A stretch of DNA of 64,000 bases from Gigaspora rosea (GCA_003550325.1 QKWP01000039.1:366281-430280), one strand, 5' to 3'. Counted from the stretch's first letter, positions 10,916-23,489 are shown. Numbers and translations are program-made. Notes: a model not told the origin generated them from the letters alone.

Positions 10916-13885
10916 ATGGGAAAACCAAAGGTAAAATTATATTTTTTACAAGAAATTAGATTATTATAAATAATCTATGATGAAAAATAGCAAACGATAT
11001 GATAACTATTGTCCAATATGTTAGCGGTTAGGAGTTGGGTTCCTTAGGCAAATCATGATATTGGGGGCATAGTTTGTAAAATCTATGAATTTTGCACATT
11101 GAGATTTTGTAATCTATTAACCTTGTGCATTAAAGGCTCTTTGGATTCTTGCGTAAAGAAGTAAAGAAGTAATTCAATTACTACGTGAAGTCCATTAACT
11201 ATAGTATGTTGCGTTGGAAGCTTTGAATTTTTATAATTCATTTAAACTCGTATTGATGGAATATACGGGTGCTTATTGGATTTTACAATCCATTAACCAT
11301 ATCCGCAAATTTAGGGGCTGTTTGGATTGTACATTCTGTTAACTTTGTGCATTGGAAATTTAATCCATTGACTTTGTACATTGGAAGCTCTTTAGGTTCT
11401 GACACACTCGATAAGTTATGAGACAATCCATTAATCATAGCTGTTGTTATTACATTGGGCCCATTAACTCAGTTCACGATGTTGGAAGTGTTGTTTGTAT
11501 TATTCATAACTTTACATATTGAGATTTTTATAATCCCTTTACTTTATGTATCGGTTTTACGTATCTTATTCGGTGTTTTTGGCGTGACCGACATTTTCTT
11601 GGCTATTTGGAAAATTATGTAATCACCGCCATTAATAAATATACGTAATTCAGGGGATATTTGAATTATACATTCCTTAACTTTGTGTTAAGCCTATTAA
11701 CCATAGTCGTCAGGTTGGTTATTGTATCTCAATTCATTAATCTAGCATGTTGGACATAGTTTGCACAATCTATTATTGTATTCATATCAATTGCTAATCT
11801 GAGTTTTATATTCGTTATTATTTGATTAAAAAGGTCATTATCAATTTCTAAATATATAATATTCTTTTTAGGGAAACGATTTCTTTGGTGAATACGACTG
11901 TAAAGATTGGAACTATATATCCTTTTGTGAATATCTTTCGGATGAAAATTTTAAAATCAAGGATACATATAATGCGTGGATCATGAACCTAGAATACGTT
12001 AAAAATAATTGGAAAAAATACAACATTAAAAAACATCAAGTTGTGGAGATTTTAAGGAGAAATAATTCAAAAAGAGAAGACAAACAAATTAACCAAAATT
12101 TAAGGAAGTCATCATTAACAGCAGCGTCATCGACTTCAGTGCAGCAATCTGAAGCCAATAATTTATATCCTGTGGATGCACCGTTGTTTGGTGGTGTAAG
12201 TGGATAATAATAATAATTTTATTATTTTTATTTACAATAAACCCAATTGGTCTTATTATAAAAGGACTCTGTAAAATTGGCCAATGGTCAAACAATACGA
12301 GAAATCATATTCCCTCTTTATAAAAAAGCAAAACCGTCGTGAGTGTTTCAACTTAGAGCCATCTAACTATGATTAGAGATGTATATAACATATTTGTTTA
12401 TAAAAATTATATTTTTTAGTGATTTGCTTAAAATTGGAATCCTCTGTCTTGATGATCCGATCTACAATGAGTATCCATATAGCTTAATCTCTCAAAAATA
12501 TAAGCAACAATTGGATCAGCTAGTTCAATCTTCTGATATTAGCGAAGCAATCACCCAAAGAATCAATGAAGCTAAACAAATTATGAACATTAAAGAAGCC
12601 AACCGGATGTTGAAATCCTGGTATCAACAAGATGATTTATTTTCATTTAATTTTGAATTATCGATGCAAAATTTAATCCGAAAGTTAGTCGAGAGGATGT
12701 ATGTTTTTATTTTATTATATTTATCGTTGCCAAAAAACCAGACTTTAGGCTTCTAAATTTATAATTTTCTGCTTAAGCTTACCAAATTATTTATGGTTTG
12801 ATCTAGTAAGTTATAGATACAAAAGCCTGAAGCCTGGTTTTGATATCATACGTTTTTTGCTAAATTGTTTTATTTTAGTTGGATTTTTTTTGGTTTGGAA
12901 CCACGTTATTGGGATTTCAAACATTCTGAAATCCACATAAGCAGTGCCCTATTATTCGACATATTTATCGATTTATTTTATGATAAACTTTATTCAGTTG
13001 AATCACATATGTGAGTATTAGTTCATAGTTTCTAATTAATCTACGTTAATAAAATTAAAATATTATACTTATTTAGAGAGCTGCTAGCCAATAAAGACAG
13101 GAGAAATTGTTCAAAAACTTTAGATGAAAAATTAGCGAGAGCAATGATTCCTGATATTACAGTCACCAACTTGAAATATAATATTGAATTTTTAATCGTC
13201 GAAAATGGCAAACTTCAATCGATTGATGACAAAAAGAAAGAATTAAATGACGCTTTTAAGTCTTGCACGCTTTTACATGATATGCTGCGCAAAATCCATA
13301 ATGGAATAACCTTTTATGATACACAATCAGTGAAAGTGTTTGAAGAATTCAAAGTGTTTGCGATAATAATTTCTGGTAAAAATTTGATAAACTTTATTTT
13401 ATTTATTTTTTTAAAAAAATATTAATAATTTAACTTTAAGGGCTGGAAATGAGAATTTTTGTTATGATGTTAGTTGGAAAAGAGCTTTATGTATTTCAAA
13501 AAATTGCTGAATGCTCATTGCCCACAAGAGTACAAAATTGTGATATTTTAAATAAAGTCATCCTTACTCTAGTTAAACTGCGAGTAAGTGTATATATTAA
13601 ATAAAAAATATTTTTATGATATAACAATAATATTTATTTTTAATTTTATTATAGATTCTTTCAGATAAAAATTTTGTTACTTATGATTCTTTACATCGAC
13701 AATCAAGATCAACTCCTCCCCCTCAGCATATAAAGTTAACAAAAGGTATGGAAGTATCACCACATAGTATAATTAAACAAAAAACGCGGATTAAAAACAA
13801 ATCTAAAAGAGAAAAAAAAACGAAACCAAATTCAAGTCAATGTTTAATAATCGAGGAGCTGCTAACGATATTAAATAATTACTAG
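10916..13885 (+). CDS. Orphan protein, eight exons, 498 residues
   Basis: Exons 11872-12195, 12265-12338, 12420-12698, 12879-13010, 13077-13375, 13441-13583 and 13655-13885 join in one open frame; every junction has GT-AG and matching phase, and the stop is TAG at 13883. A first exon ATGGGAAAACCAAAG (10916-10930) with a GTAAAA donor fits in phase 0 across a 941-nt intron; this start is less certain. The product is charged: an N-terminal GNDFFGEYDCKDWNYISF segment, a Ser/Thr-rich linker, a helical middle (SDLLKIGILCLDDPIYNEYP), an aromatic stretch WIFFGLEPRYWDF, and a Lys/Arg-rich tail that could act as a nuclear signal. I recognise no catalytic motif or family. The intact frame over seven well-placed introns makes it one of the best-supported genes here. 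Confidence 0.7.
11040..11790. repeat. Degenerate intronic repeats
   Basis: Inside the long first intron, variants of a theme like TACAATCCATTAAC...TTGTGCATTGGAAGCTTTT recur roughly every 45-90 bp (near 11110, 11190, 11285, 11340, 11365, 11440, 11690 and 11735). The copies are strongly diverged. It looks like an old minisatellite that lengthened the intron. Confidence 0.45.
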
Positions 13886-13890
13886 CATTT

Positions 13891-13913
13891 TAGGTGGCAC
13901 TTCGCGCCACCTA
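13891..13913. terminator. Hairpin just after the stop of the orphan gene
   Basis: TAGGTGGC and GCCACCTA form an 8-bp stem around ACTTCGC, six bases after the TAG. It could act in the 3' untranslated region. Function is not shown; fungal genes do not use hairpin-dependent termination as bacteria do. Confidence 0.3.
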
Positions 13914-14569
13914 TCTTGTTCAGTAATTTAAGAAGATTAACATTAATAAATTCTAAATATCAATAGTATATTTTAAGTTGTTATTTGCTTTTATACTTAG
14001 GCTGATTAAAGTGAAACAAAAAGTATCGTGTGACAGCAAATATTAATAAGAAGTTGTGAAATAGCAAATACGTATTGTCATACTTCGATTAAGTTAAGAA
14101 TGTTTTACTGAGAAATAATTAATAAATTTGAATAGTGTTTTATTTCTTAGAGTACATCAACTATGTTACAGTAAATAAATCATCAAGATCATGAACCCAC
14201 TCATAACTCTCCATTGAAGAGTTTTAGAATTAATGGCTGGGAATCCGGTTTCGAATAAAGTAGATGATCTATTTATATATGTGTATGTAAATTCTATTTT
14301 ATGGCAGCAATTATATCATCAAAACTGAAAGGTTTATAGATTATAAAATAGAGCTACTGGTATTTCATTTTCTAGCTTTTAAAGTTAGAAACACAAATAA
14401 GAATTTTTAGTTATACATATGTTTTGAGAATAAAAAGATAAAAAACATTAAAATATAATTTAAAACTAATAATTTATCTAATCTAACAATTATAAATCTT
14501 ATTTTTATTATATAATAAAAAAACGTTTAATATTTTTTTATGTTCCTTGCTTATTCCGCATTTTTACTA

Positions 14570-15144
14570 CTAAAAAAACAAATAAAGCAAAGCAAAAATA
14601 TAGAAAACCCATAGTAAACCAATCAGAAAGATATTTAATGCAAACGTTTGATTGTTGGTATCAGGATAATCAAGATTCATTTTAATTGAAAGAATTGAAA
14701 TAATTATGCTATAAATAAATAAAAAAATAATTAAATTTGAATTGACCAAGTTTACCCATTTAATTCTTTTGTTTAATTTTTTTAGCAACTCCAAATCAGG
14801 TAAATCATTTAAAATCTCATCTTCAATTGTCACAGTTTGAATTTCTTTCTTGAAGATTTTATCTACAAGCTTTTTTCGGATGGATAATATCAATGTTATA
14901 ATTCCACTTAAACTATAAAGATTGATGTTGTGATAAATCCAACTTTTCCGATTATTTTTTTTTCATTTCCCCACAATAATACTGCTCCAATAATCATAGT
15001 AAAATTTGCTCCAAGTAAGTTTATTGCAAGTAATTTATTTCTTTTAACTAAATGTTCCAAAACTTTCATATGTTCTTTTTTCAACTCTAATATATTGTGC
15101 TTTTTTCCTTGACTATTTTGAAAGTAATATGGAATAGTCGTCAT
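14570..15144 (-). CDS. Four-helix membrane protein (one-base frameshift)
   Basis: The ATG at 15144 opens a frame (MTTIPYYFQNSQGKK) with a basic amphipathic stretch, then two membrane helices (LLAINLLGANFTMIIGAVLL and IFIV...LSGIITLIL). It hits a stop at 14908. One base further the frame continues at once as SLSGIITLILSIRKKLVDK, then a soluble linker (IEDEILNDLPDLELLKKL) and two more helices (NLIIFLFIYSIIISIL and FLIGLLWVFYIFALLYLFF) to 14570. Alignment with the paralogue at 15744-16456 shows both halves belong to one protein of about 190 residues. So one base is missing near 14912-14920. Function unknown; it would sit in a membrane. Confidence 0.55.
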
Positions 15145-15743
15145 GCTAGGAGTTTGTTAAAAAATTTTTTAATAAAAATAATCGGAAGAAAAGATTTTAA
15201 GGGAGGCTCGGGTATTATGACGCACCTAAGAGTGCTAAAAGTAAAAGTCCTCAAGGAAATATATATTCCTAAAATTTATTGATAACCCAAAAATTTTATA
15301 AATAATATATAAAAAAAAATAATTACATTCTTTTTTTCGAAGTATTTTAAGAATACAGGGAAATTTGAATTTTAATACCACACTATTAAAGGGGAACAAT
15401 GGATAAAATATTATTGATCGATCAGAATTTATAAAAATAGAGATATGTATATAGTCCTTTAAGTTACTATCGTCTGAGATTATCGCTTTGTGCCGAAGTG
15501 CGGTTCAAATTGAACTTCTTAAATCGAATTATTTCTGTCCCTGCACTCGCTCCTCTCTCCTTGCTAAAAACTGCACTCCTTTAAATCATAATATGATTAG
15601 AAATCATATCGAATTTATTTTAATATTCTCATTAAGGAGGAATAATGGAAATAATGTTTTTAGAATGTCGATGCAAAATTATAAGTGAAAAACGTCAATG
15701 TCAATGTTTTGTTTTCTGTTTGTAATAAGAATTCGTCACGTAA

Positions 15744-16456
15744 CACATTCCAATCTATTCCAACAGCATAAATAATATACACTTTCAAGATGTCCGTGAA
15801 TTTTACCTTCAAAATCTTCAGAGAAAAAGGAGTAATATATCAGAGTTGGAACGTCAATATAGAAGGGTTTTAGAACGTTTAGCCGAAGGATACAAATTAT
15901 TTGTAATAAGTCTATTTGGGGCAATCATTACTATTATTATTGGTGTAACATTATGGTGGGGAAAGGAAAGAATAATTGGAAAAGTTGAATCCATCGCAAC
16001 ATCAAGATTCATGAGCCTAAGCAGAATCACATCATTAATATTATCTCTAATATTATCCACCGGAAAATGTATTTTAAATAAAAGCTTCAAGAAAGACAAC
16101 ATTCAAATTATGGAAATTAGTGACGAAATGCTAAATGGTTCATTTAGTAGCACTATATAGGGGTTATGAAAGATAAGAAAAAAAAAATTAGAAATTACAA
16201 CTTAGTAAATCTTAGTTTTATAATTTTTTTTTCTATCTATGTTATTCTTCTTGCAATTATTTCAATCCATTCGAATCCAGAATTAGCATTACATATTTTT
16301 ATTATAGGCTTATTATGGATTTTTTATACACTGCTTTATTTTTATTTGTTCTTTATTGGTAAAAAATACAAAATAAGCAAAGACGATAAAGACAATATTA
16401 AAGATACCCTAAAAGGATTGCTTGTACAATTTATAAACCCAAACGACATCGTTTAA
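15744..16456 (+). pseudogene. Paralogue of the four-helix membrane protein, disrupted
   Basis: From about 15786 the frame reads QDVREFYLQNLQRKRSNISE, aligning with FQNSQGKKHNILE of the minus-strand copy, then ISLFGAIITIIIGVTLWWGK and ATSRFMSLSRITSLILSLIL. There is no ATG at the expected place and an in-frame stop at 15741. The frame ends with TAG at 16158. The second half (helices NLSFIIFFSIYVILLAIIS and FIIGLLWIFYTLLYFYLFF) continues in another frame to 16456. Loss of the start plus a frameshift make a pseudogene likely. The two copies face opposite ways about 600 bp apart. Confidence 0.5.
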
Positions 16457-16977
16457 ACAATTAGCTTATAAACCCATAGAATCACAGAGGTCTTTGATGT
16501 ATGATACTCTAAAGAGAAGGGAGGAAATTGAACAAATAAAATGAACAATCTATTATTTCTTTTTTTCATTATTCATCTATTTAATAAGGCATGCTTGATT
16601 ATTATTGATATTTTTCAATTATATTTACATTATCGTGTGCATCAAAGTGCGCCCTGCTTCTCTTTCTGGGTTGCTTTTGTGTTTTCTAATAATAATGTCA
16701 GATCCTGTGGTGGAAACCTTTCGTATGATTGGCTAACGTAAATCAATTGCCCGGGTAACTTATTTATAAAGTTTAAAGTACTTTTTGATAAAGTAACGTT
16801 TCACTAATAAAAAATCACCAGAAAGACCATTTCGAGCTTCGAAAGAACGCTTATACTTATTGTGCAAAATAATCAACATCCTGAGAACTTCATTTAGAAG
16901 AAAATATTTCGTTATTTATTACTATACTAGCTATATTTGAGGCCTAATTGTCTACACTGAATTATTAATTCATCAGT

Positions 16978-17252
16978 AATCGTGTGATTTGATCGCACGT
17001 GATATATTATGAGTACACTAAATTATCGTGGGATTTGTCTTTTCAAAAATGAAAATCCTTAAAATATACCCGGGGTAGAGGTTATTATCCTGTCTCTCAA
17101 TTTTGGTTTTTAGGATTAGGGTTAGTTGGCACGTGACGACTATTTTAAATTTAATTTATTTATTTTTGGTCATAGGTTAAGAGCCTATACCCCGGGTACA
17201 TTTTAAGGACGCCCTTCAAAAATAAGCGTGTGATTTGATCGCACGTGATATA
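16978..17252. mobile_element. Inverted-repeat insert bracketed by a 26-bp direct repeat
   Basis: CGTGTGATTTGATCGCACGT followed by GATATA occurs identically at 16981-17006 and 17227-17252. Between them lie inverted ends CCTTAAAATATACCCGGGGTA (17057-17077) and TACCCCGGGTACATTTTAAGG (17188-17208). The core has no protein. The direct repeat is far too long for a usual target-site duplication, so it may be a pre-existing or co-duplicated sequence. Confidence 0.6.
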
Positions 17253-17512
17253 ATTTAAAAGATGTTTATCGATTTTCAAATTGATAGTCGCTCCGTGAGA
17301 AAAAAAATGAATTAGCGTTAGATGGGACAATTAAAAAATTTTTTTGCAAACCAAAATGGAATGTTAGCATGTTTTTAAATGAGAACTATGAGAATTATAT
17401 TTACTTTTGCAGGAGATAGTAAACCCGGTTTTCGTAACATGTAATAGATTTTAGTATATGTAACTTTGTAAAATTTATTCAGTTAAACAAATCTCAAACA
17501 AATTCAATAAAT

Positions 17513-18375
17513 ATGAGTCTTAATACGTATCAAGTTGAAATCGATGAAAATAAGGATCCTGATCCTTTTATTACTTTGCCCTCTAAATCAAAAGGAAATG
17601 AACTTGAATTTATAGCTTTTAGAATTCTTAAAAGCACTAAGATTGATTGTCAAAGAGTAAGGTAAGATAGTAATCTTATTAAGTAGTTGTTTAGTTATTA
17701 TACGTCTGAAGTTACGCTGCCACTAGGATTATATAATAAGCAGAGAACTGGAGGCGCAACGTGGCCTCAGATAGTTATTTTGACTGGAATAACCAGATCT
17801 GTGAACGTCCTTCTCTGATTTATATATAATCCGAAAAACTACTGTGTATTTCGCTTACACGACGCCATTGATTGACTTCTGGGGCTGTGGTGAATAGGAT
17901 GCATGGATAAATGCTTTGATTTCAGTCACTCAGAATATTTATATCCTTGATGATTATGATAACATCTACTTACCTTTTTCTTTGTTTTTAATATAGATTG
18001 TCAGGTCCTGATGGTGATGGGGGAATAGATATCTTTGGAAACTTTGAAGGATATTTGATTTTAGTTCAATGTAAGAATTATACAGATGCAAAGGTTAGTG
18101 TTGACGATATTAGAAAATTCGAAGGAGTGATGTCAAGGTATCCCAATCGTACAACGATAGGAATTTATGTAACATTTGATACAGATGGGTATAGCAGAAA
18201 TGCAGTTCATAGAGCAGAAACATCAAAATTTAATATTTTATTAAAGAATGTTTCTAGCATGGAACAAGACATTAATAATTATGTCTTTGAACAATTAGAT
18301 AATGGTTTCGATGATTCTGAAGAACTTATAATCGATGAAATGATTTGTAAAATCAAAAAAAATTTGATACATTAA
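17513..18375 (+). CDS. Mrr-type restriction endonuclease domain protein
   Basis: Two exons, 17513-17661 and 17997-18375, separated by a 335-nt intron; phases match (AG|A). The product of 175 residues has the Mrr/type IV nuclease fold signature: E30 and E32 in KGNELEFIAFRIL, D61 in SGPDGDGGIDIF, and Q74-C-K76 in ILVQCKNY. These are the E-D-(Q/E)xK metal-binding residues. Bacterial Mrr cuts modified foreign DNA; the role of the fungal copies is unknown. The sequence stops at 18375 in an A8 run (18355-18362). One added A would continue the frame as KKFDTLNEKVDMINETKKK, a basic coiled segment, and end at 18527 with ILTLLIVIIILLLIK, a hydrophobic tail. A degenerate copy of this gene, intron included, lies at 27529-27745. 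Confidence 0.8.
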
Positions 18376-18723
18376 ATGAGAAGGTCGATATGATAAATGA
18401 AACCAAAAAAAAATTGATAAGAAAAGTGGAGATATATCAATCCAGAATGATAGCCAATAACAATAATAATCAAAGCAAAATTTTAACTTTATTAATTGTA
18501 ATAATTATATTACTATTAATCAAATAAAAACAATTTTATTAGTTCTTTTGTAGATTAGAAAAATAAGTTGACCTGATTTTCTTGTTCTTTGAGTAATAAA
18601 AATATAGGAAAATTTTGAGTTTATAAATGTTTAATATTTATTTTATTAGCATTTAGCATATGAATATTTAATATAAGTACGTATTTGAACTTCATATGTG
18701 CAAAATAATAGTCTTCATAATTC

Positions 18724-18780
18724 ACTCCACCCTCGTTATAGCGGACCCTCGTTAAAACGGATCCCCCATTATAACGGAGT
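18724..18780. mobile_element. Solo end of a pogo/Tigger-like element
   Basis: ACTCCACCCTCGTTATAGCGG, then CCCTCGTTAAAACGG and CCATTATAACGGAGT form a partly palindromic stretch. Repeated CCTCGTTATAACGGA motifs are typical of terminal repeats of pogo/Tigger transposons. No transposase is nearby, so it is a solo end or a small relic. The rest of 18528-19720 has no gene I can support. Confidence 0.4.
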
Positions 18781-19720
18781 GATTATCTAAAACATTTTAA
18801 AATCCATAAGGTCAGCAGATAGGTAGAGATCCTAAAGGCCCTATGAAATTCATTTTTAACCCTTTTAGTTAACTTGCAATAAATAAATGTGTATTTATTC
18901 TTCAACGCATCACTATTTCTTGAGCCCATCTATATAAATCTCTCTGTAAATGCACATAATGTGACTATAGGCCAATCAAATAGGCCAATAAAATAGGGAT
19001 TACATACTATCATATGACCTTGTGCAAGATAACCTTCACAATGTAGGTTATCTAGATTTGTATATCACTGTCTTTCTGTATAACTATCGATATTCTATCG
19101 CTATTAAATTAAACCAATAGTGTTTATTTATAATTGATATACTCAAGCAACTAAACAATTGATATCGATATTTAAAATACTAAGTAATAGCTTCAAAATC
19201 CTCATGTAACTCTAATTCTAGCTCTATATAGATGATAATATGTACATATGATCAATTAATAGGTCAAGTTACAAAAACAGAAACTTATTTCAGATATTTA
19301 GAATTTATTTTATTTGATGAAAAGTAAAAGATTACTTTTATTTTATGGTGTTATCAAACTTGATATAAGAAATTTTTACAATCTTTAACATGTCATTAAA
19401 AATACACCCTTATTGATGATACCCCTTTAATTAATATCGAATATTTTACCAGATCTATTACTTTTATATTTTGTAAAAGACTTGGGTATGTCAGGCCGAA
19501 TTTATATACATGATATATAAACAAGTCGGTGTCATAATATATGACTTTGGTACAAGACCCTAGCTACTCTCCATAATGAAATATGATATTAGTCAAAGTT
19601 TGGGAGTTCGACAGGTTTGCTTACTAAAACAAGCACAAGAGTTAATAAGTATGAAAAATAATATTTTAAAGCGAATATTTGATTGGGTAACATTCTAACC
19701 TGGAACTACTGCATTAGCAT

Positions 19721-20918
19721 TTATTGGTTTAGAGAATTCAAAGGCCGACTTGTATAAATAGCTTGTTTATGTGTCTGATAATTGAGTCGTGTTGATGTTG
19801 CTTGATCTAAATTTTTTCCCGAGTCTCTAATTTCATTAACTTGTTTATATAATTCGGTTTTGGTATTTTTCAAATCGTTAGAAAATTTATACAGCGTATC
19901 TGTTAATTCCTTAGCAGTTGGTCTATTTTGAGGTTCAGCGTCTAAGCATTTATTCATTAGATCCAAAAGTAATTGTGGAACTTTGCATCTGATTTCAGGT
20001 TTCTGACCTTTCAATGTTTTTATCTGTAGACGATGGTCGTGCGGAATGTCATGATATGGAGGATATCCAGTAAAAACTTCTGACATTATTATTCCAAAAG
20101 AATAAATATCTGACTTCTTAGTATATACTATTTTATCTTCATTCACTGACGCTCTTAACAATTCTGGTGCAACATAGGGAAGCACTCCAAAAAGCTCCTC
20201 AGAATCCGAATCTTGAGACACTGGCTTACACAGTCCGAAATCAGTAATGTAGGAATTAATTATATCTTTGTTAACTATATTTCCGGAATGAAAATCTTTA
20301 TGCACTAAATTAGCATTGTGAATTGCATTAAGCCCATCAGTTATGTAATATAAAATAGCAACTTTAAACTCCCAATCTAAATCGTTAAATTTGCTATCTA
20401 ATAATTTCCGGAGACTTCCCTGCTTTGCGAATTCCATCACCATCATATAATTATCATCATTTGGGTTCTTAGTTATTCCATAAATGTTAATTGCTGAATT
20501 ACCGCCATGTTTATGTTGATTTTCAATCTAAATATTAATTGGGAGAAATAGAACCTGAATAATAATAATAACAGAATACTGTAACAGAATAATAATAAAT
20601 TATATAATATATACTTCATTTAAAAATTCTTGTTTTATATCCTTAGAATTATCAAGGCCTTTTAAACAAACATTTGTTTGCGAGTTTCTCTTCCATTCGT
20701 TCTTGCTTTTATCGTATCCACTGATATATCCGTCAGTCCATACTGCCTTAAAAACAGTGCCAAAGCCTCCTTTAGCAAGATATTTTATATTTGTAAATTT
20801 ACCAAAAGGTATCCATTCGATAATGTCTCTATATTTCACTGCACTAAGTTGAGTTTGTTTAATAAATTCATCGATGTCAGGATTGTTACTTGTCCAATTA
20901 CGAAATTCCTTTTGAAAT
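19721..20918 (-). CDS. Tyrosine-kinase-like protein kinase
   Basis: Two exons, 20918-20615 and 20528-19721, joined in phase 0 over an 86-nt intron. The product begins FQKEFRNWTSNNPDIDEFI, the usual Glomeromycotina kinase leader, then IEWIPFGKFTNIKYLAKGGFGTVF (P-loop), VCLK (ATP lysine), VHKDFHSGNIV (catalytic loop with HKD in place of HRD), TDFGLCKP and YVAPELLR, and finally a short basic tail. All residues needed for catalysis are present. The first exon has no ATG in the right place and starts after an AG with one base of a split codon, so it needs an upstream exon. The upstream candidate is the TPR exon at 23494-23902, across the intron array at 21.0-23.4 kb; phases match. If that splice does not happen the kinase lacks a 5' exon. 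Confidence 0.8.
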
Positions 20919-21034
20919 CTTTTAACATTGAATAATAAGTATAATAATACATTAAGTGCTATGATTTAAAACAACCAATACATACAGTCTATCATGGGTT
21001 AATTGAAATCAATTACAATTAGAATTATCCTTTG

Positions 21035-23440
21035 TGTATTAATTGTATAATGATTCACTGTAATTCAAAAAACTTCTTACCCTCTGTAATGACAAAAAGT
21101 ATGGGGATTTATTAGAATTAATGTTCGTTAGGTATTGATACGTACAATGATTTATTGTAAAAAAAGAACTTACTTGCTGTAGAAGTGACAAAAAGTATAA
21201 TTAACGTTCGTTAGGTATTGATACGTACAATGATTTATTGTAAAAAAAGAACTTACTTGCTGTAGAAGTGACAAAAAGTATAATTAACGTTCGTTAGGTA
21301 TTGATACGTACAATGATTTATTGTAAAAAAAGAACTTACTTGCTGTAGAAGTGACAAAAAGTATAATTAACGTTCGTTAGGTATTGATACGTACAATGAT
21401 TTATTGTAAAAAAAGAACTTACTTGCTGTAGAAGTGACAAAAAGTATAATTAACGTTCGTTAGGTATTGATACGTACAATGATTTATTGTAAAAAAAGAA
21501 CTTACTTGCTGTAGAAGTGACAAAAAGTATAATTAACGTTCGTTAGGTATTGATACGTACAATGATTTATTGTAAAAAAAGAACTTACTTGCTGTAGAAG
21601 TGACAAAAAGTATAATTAACGTTCGTTAGGTATTGATACGTACAATGATTTATTGTAAAAAAAGAACTTACTTGCTGTAGAAGTGACAAAAAGTATAATT
21701 AACGTTCGTTAGGTATTGATACGTACAATGATTTATTGTAAAAAAAGAACTTACTTGCTGTAGAAGTGACAAAAAGTATAATTAACGTTCGTTAGGTATT
21801 GATACGTACAATGATTTATTGTAAAAAAAGAACTTACTTGCTGTAGAAGTGACAAAAAGTATAATTAACGTTCGTTAGGTATTGATACGTACAATGATTT
21901 ATTGTAAAAAAAGAACTTACTTGCTGTAGAAGTGACAAAAAGTATAATTAACGTTCGTTAGGTATTGATACGTACAATGATTTATTGTAAAAAAAGAACT
22001 TACTTGCTGTAGAAGTGACAAAAAGTATAATTAACGTTCGTTAGGTATTGATACGTACAATGATTTATTGTAAAAAAAGAACTTACTTGCTGTAGAAGTG
22101 ACAAAAAGTATAATTAACGTTCGTTAGGTATTGATACGTACAATGATTTATTGTAAAAAAAGAACTTACTTGCTGTAGAAGTGACAAAAAGTATAATTAA
22201 CGTTCGTTAGGTATTGATACGTACAATGATTTATTGTAAAAAAAGAACTTACTTGCTGTAGAAGTGACAAAAAGTATAATTAACGTTCGTTAGGTATTGA
22301 TACGTACAATGATTTATTGTAAAAAAAGAACTTACTTGCTGTAGAAGTGACAAAAAGTATAATTAACGTTCGTTAGGTATTGATACGTACAATGATTTAT
22401 TGTAAAAAAAGAACTTACTTGCTGTAGAAGTGACAAAAAGTATAATTAACGTTCGTTAGGTATTGATACGTACAATGATTTATTGTAAAAAAAGAACTTA
22501 CTTGCTGTAGAAGTGACAAAAAGTATAATTAACGTTCGTTAGGTATTGATACGTACAATGATTTATTGTAAAAAAAGAACTTACTTGCTGTAGAAGTGAC
22601 AAAAAGTATAATTAACGTTCGTTAGGTATTGATACGTACAATGATTTATTGTAAAAAAAGAACTTACTTGCTGTAGAAGTGACAAAAAGTATAATTAACG
22701 TTCGTTAGGTATTGATACGTACAATGATTTATTGTAAAAAAAGAACTTACTTGCTGTAGAAGTGACAAAAAGTATAATTAACGTTCGTTAGGTATTGATA
22801 CGTACAATGATTTATTGTAAAAAAAGAACTTACTTGCTGTAGAAGTGACAAAAAGTATAATTAACGTTCGTTAGGTATTGATACGTACAATGATTTATTG
22901 TAAAAAAAGAACTTACTTGCTGTAGAAGTGACAAAAAGTATAATTAACGTTCGTTAGGTATTGATACGTACAATGATTTATTGTAAAAAAAGAACTTACT
23001 TGCTGTAGAAGTGACAAAAAGTATAATTAACGTTCGTTAGGTATTGATACGTACAATGATTTATTGTAAAAAAAGAACTTACTTGCTGTAGAAGTGACAA
23101 AAAGTATAATTAACGTTCGTTAGGTATTGATACGTACAATGATTTATTGTAAAAAAAGAACTTACTTGCTGTAGAAGTGACAAAAAGTATAATTAACGTT
23201 CGTTAGGTATTGATACGTACAATGATTTATTGTAAAAAAAGAACTTACTTGCTGTAGAAGTGACAAAAAGTATAATTAACGTTCGTTAGGTATTGATACG
23301 TACAATGATTTATTGTAAAAAAAGAACTTACTCGCTGTAGAAGTGACAAAAAGTATAATTAACGTTCGTTAGGTATTGATACGTACAATGATTTATTGTA
23401 AAAAAAGAACTTACAGACTACATAGGTGACAAAAAGTATG
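21035..23440 (-). repeat. Tandem array of 83-bp units, each a complete intron plus 3 nt
   Basis: Unit starts (TTAACGTTCG on the plus strand) recur exactly every 83 bp from 21201 to 23359, with a first variant at 21118 and a diverged one before it; about 28 units in all. On the minus strand each unit reads donor GTAAGTTC, branch-like CCTAACG, a pyrimidine-rich stretch ending TCACTTCTACAG, then CAA before the next GTAAGT. Intron part 80 nt, exon-like part 3 nt. Inner copies look identical apart from one change (the 3 nt are CGA at 23332-23334). The two outer copies differ but keep the same layout: TCT at 23415-23417 and AGG at 21081-21083. Both outer edges carry ATGGGGAT instead of the unit sequence. 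Each unit also has a TACAAT/ATTGTA hairpin. Confidence 0.95.
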
Positions 23441-23489
23441 GGGATTAGTAATAAGTTTTAAACTTAAAATTTACAAATGTACATTTCAC

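Noticed and set aside
21118-23440. CRISPR array
   Set aside because: The units are identical through their full 83 bp, with no variable spacers, in a eukaryotic genome.
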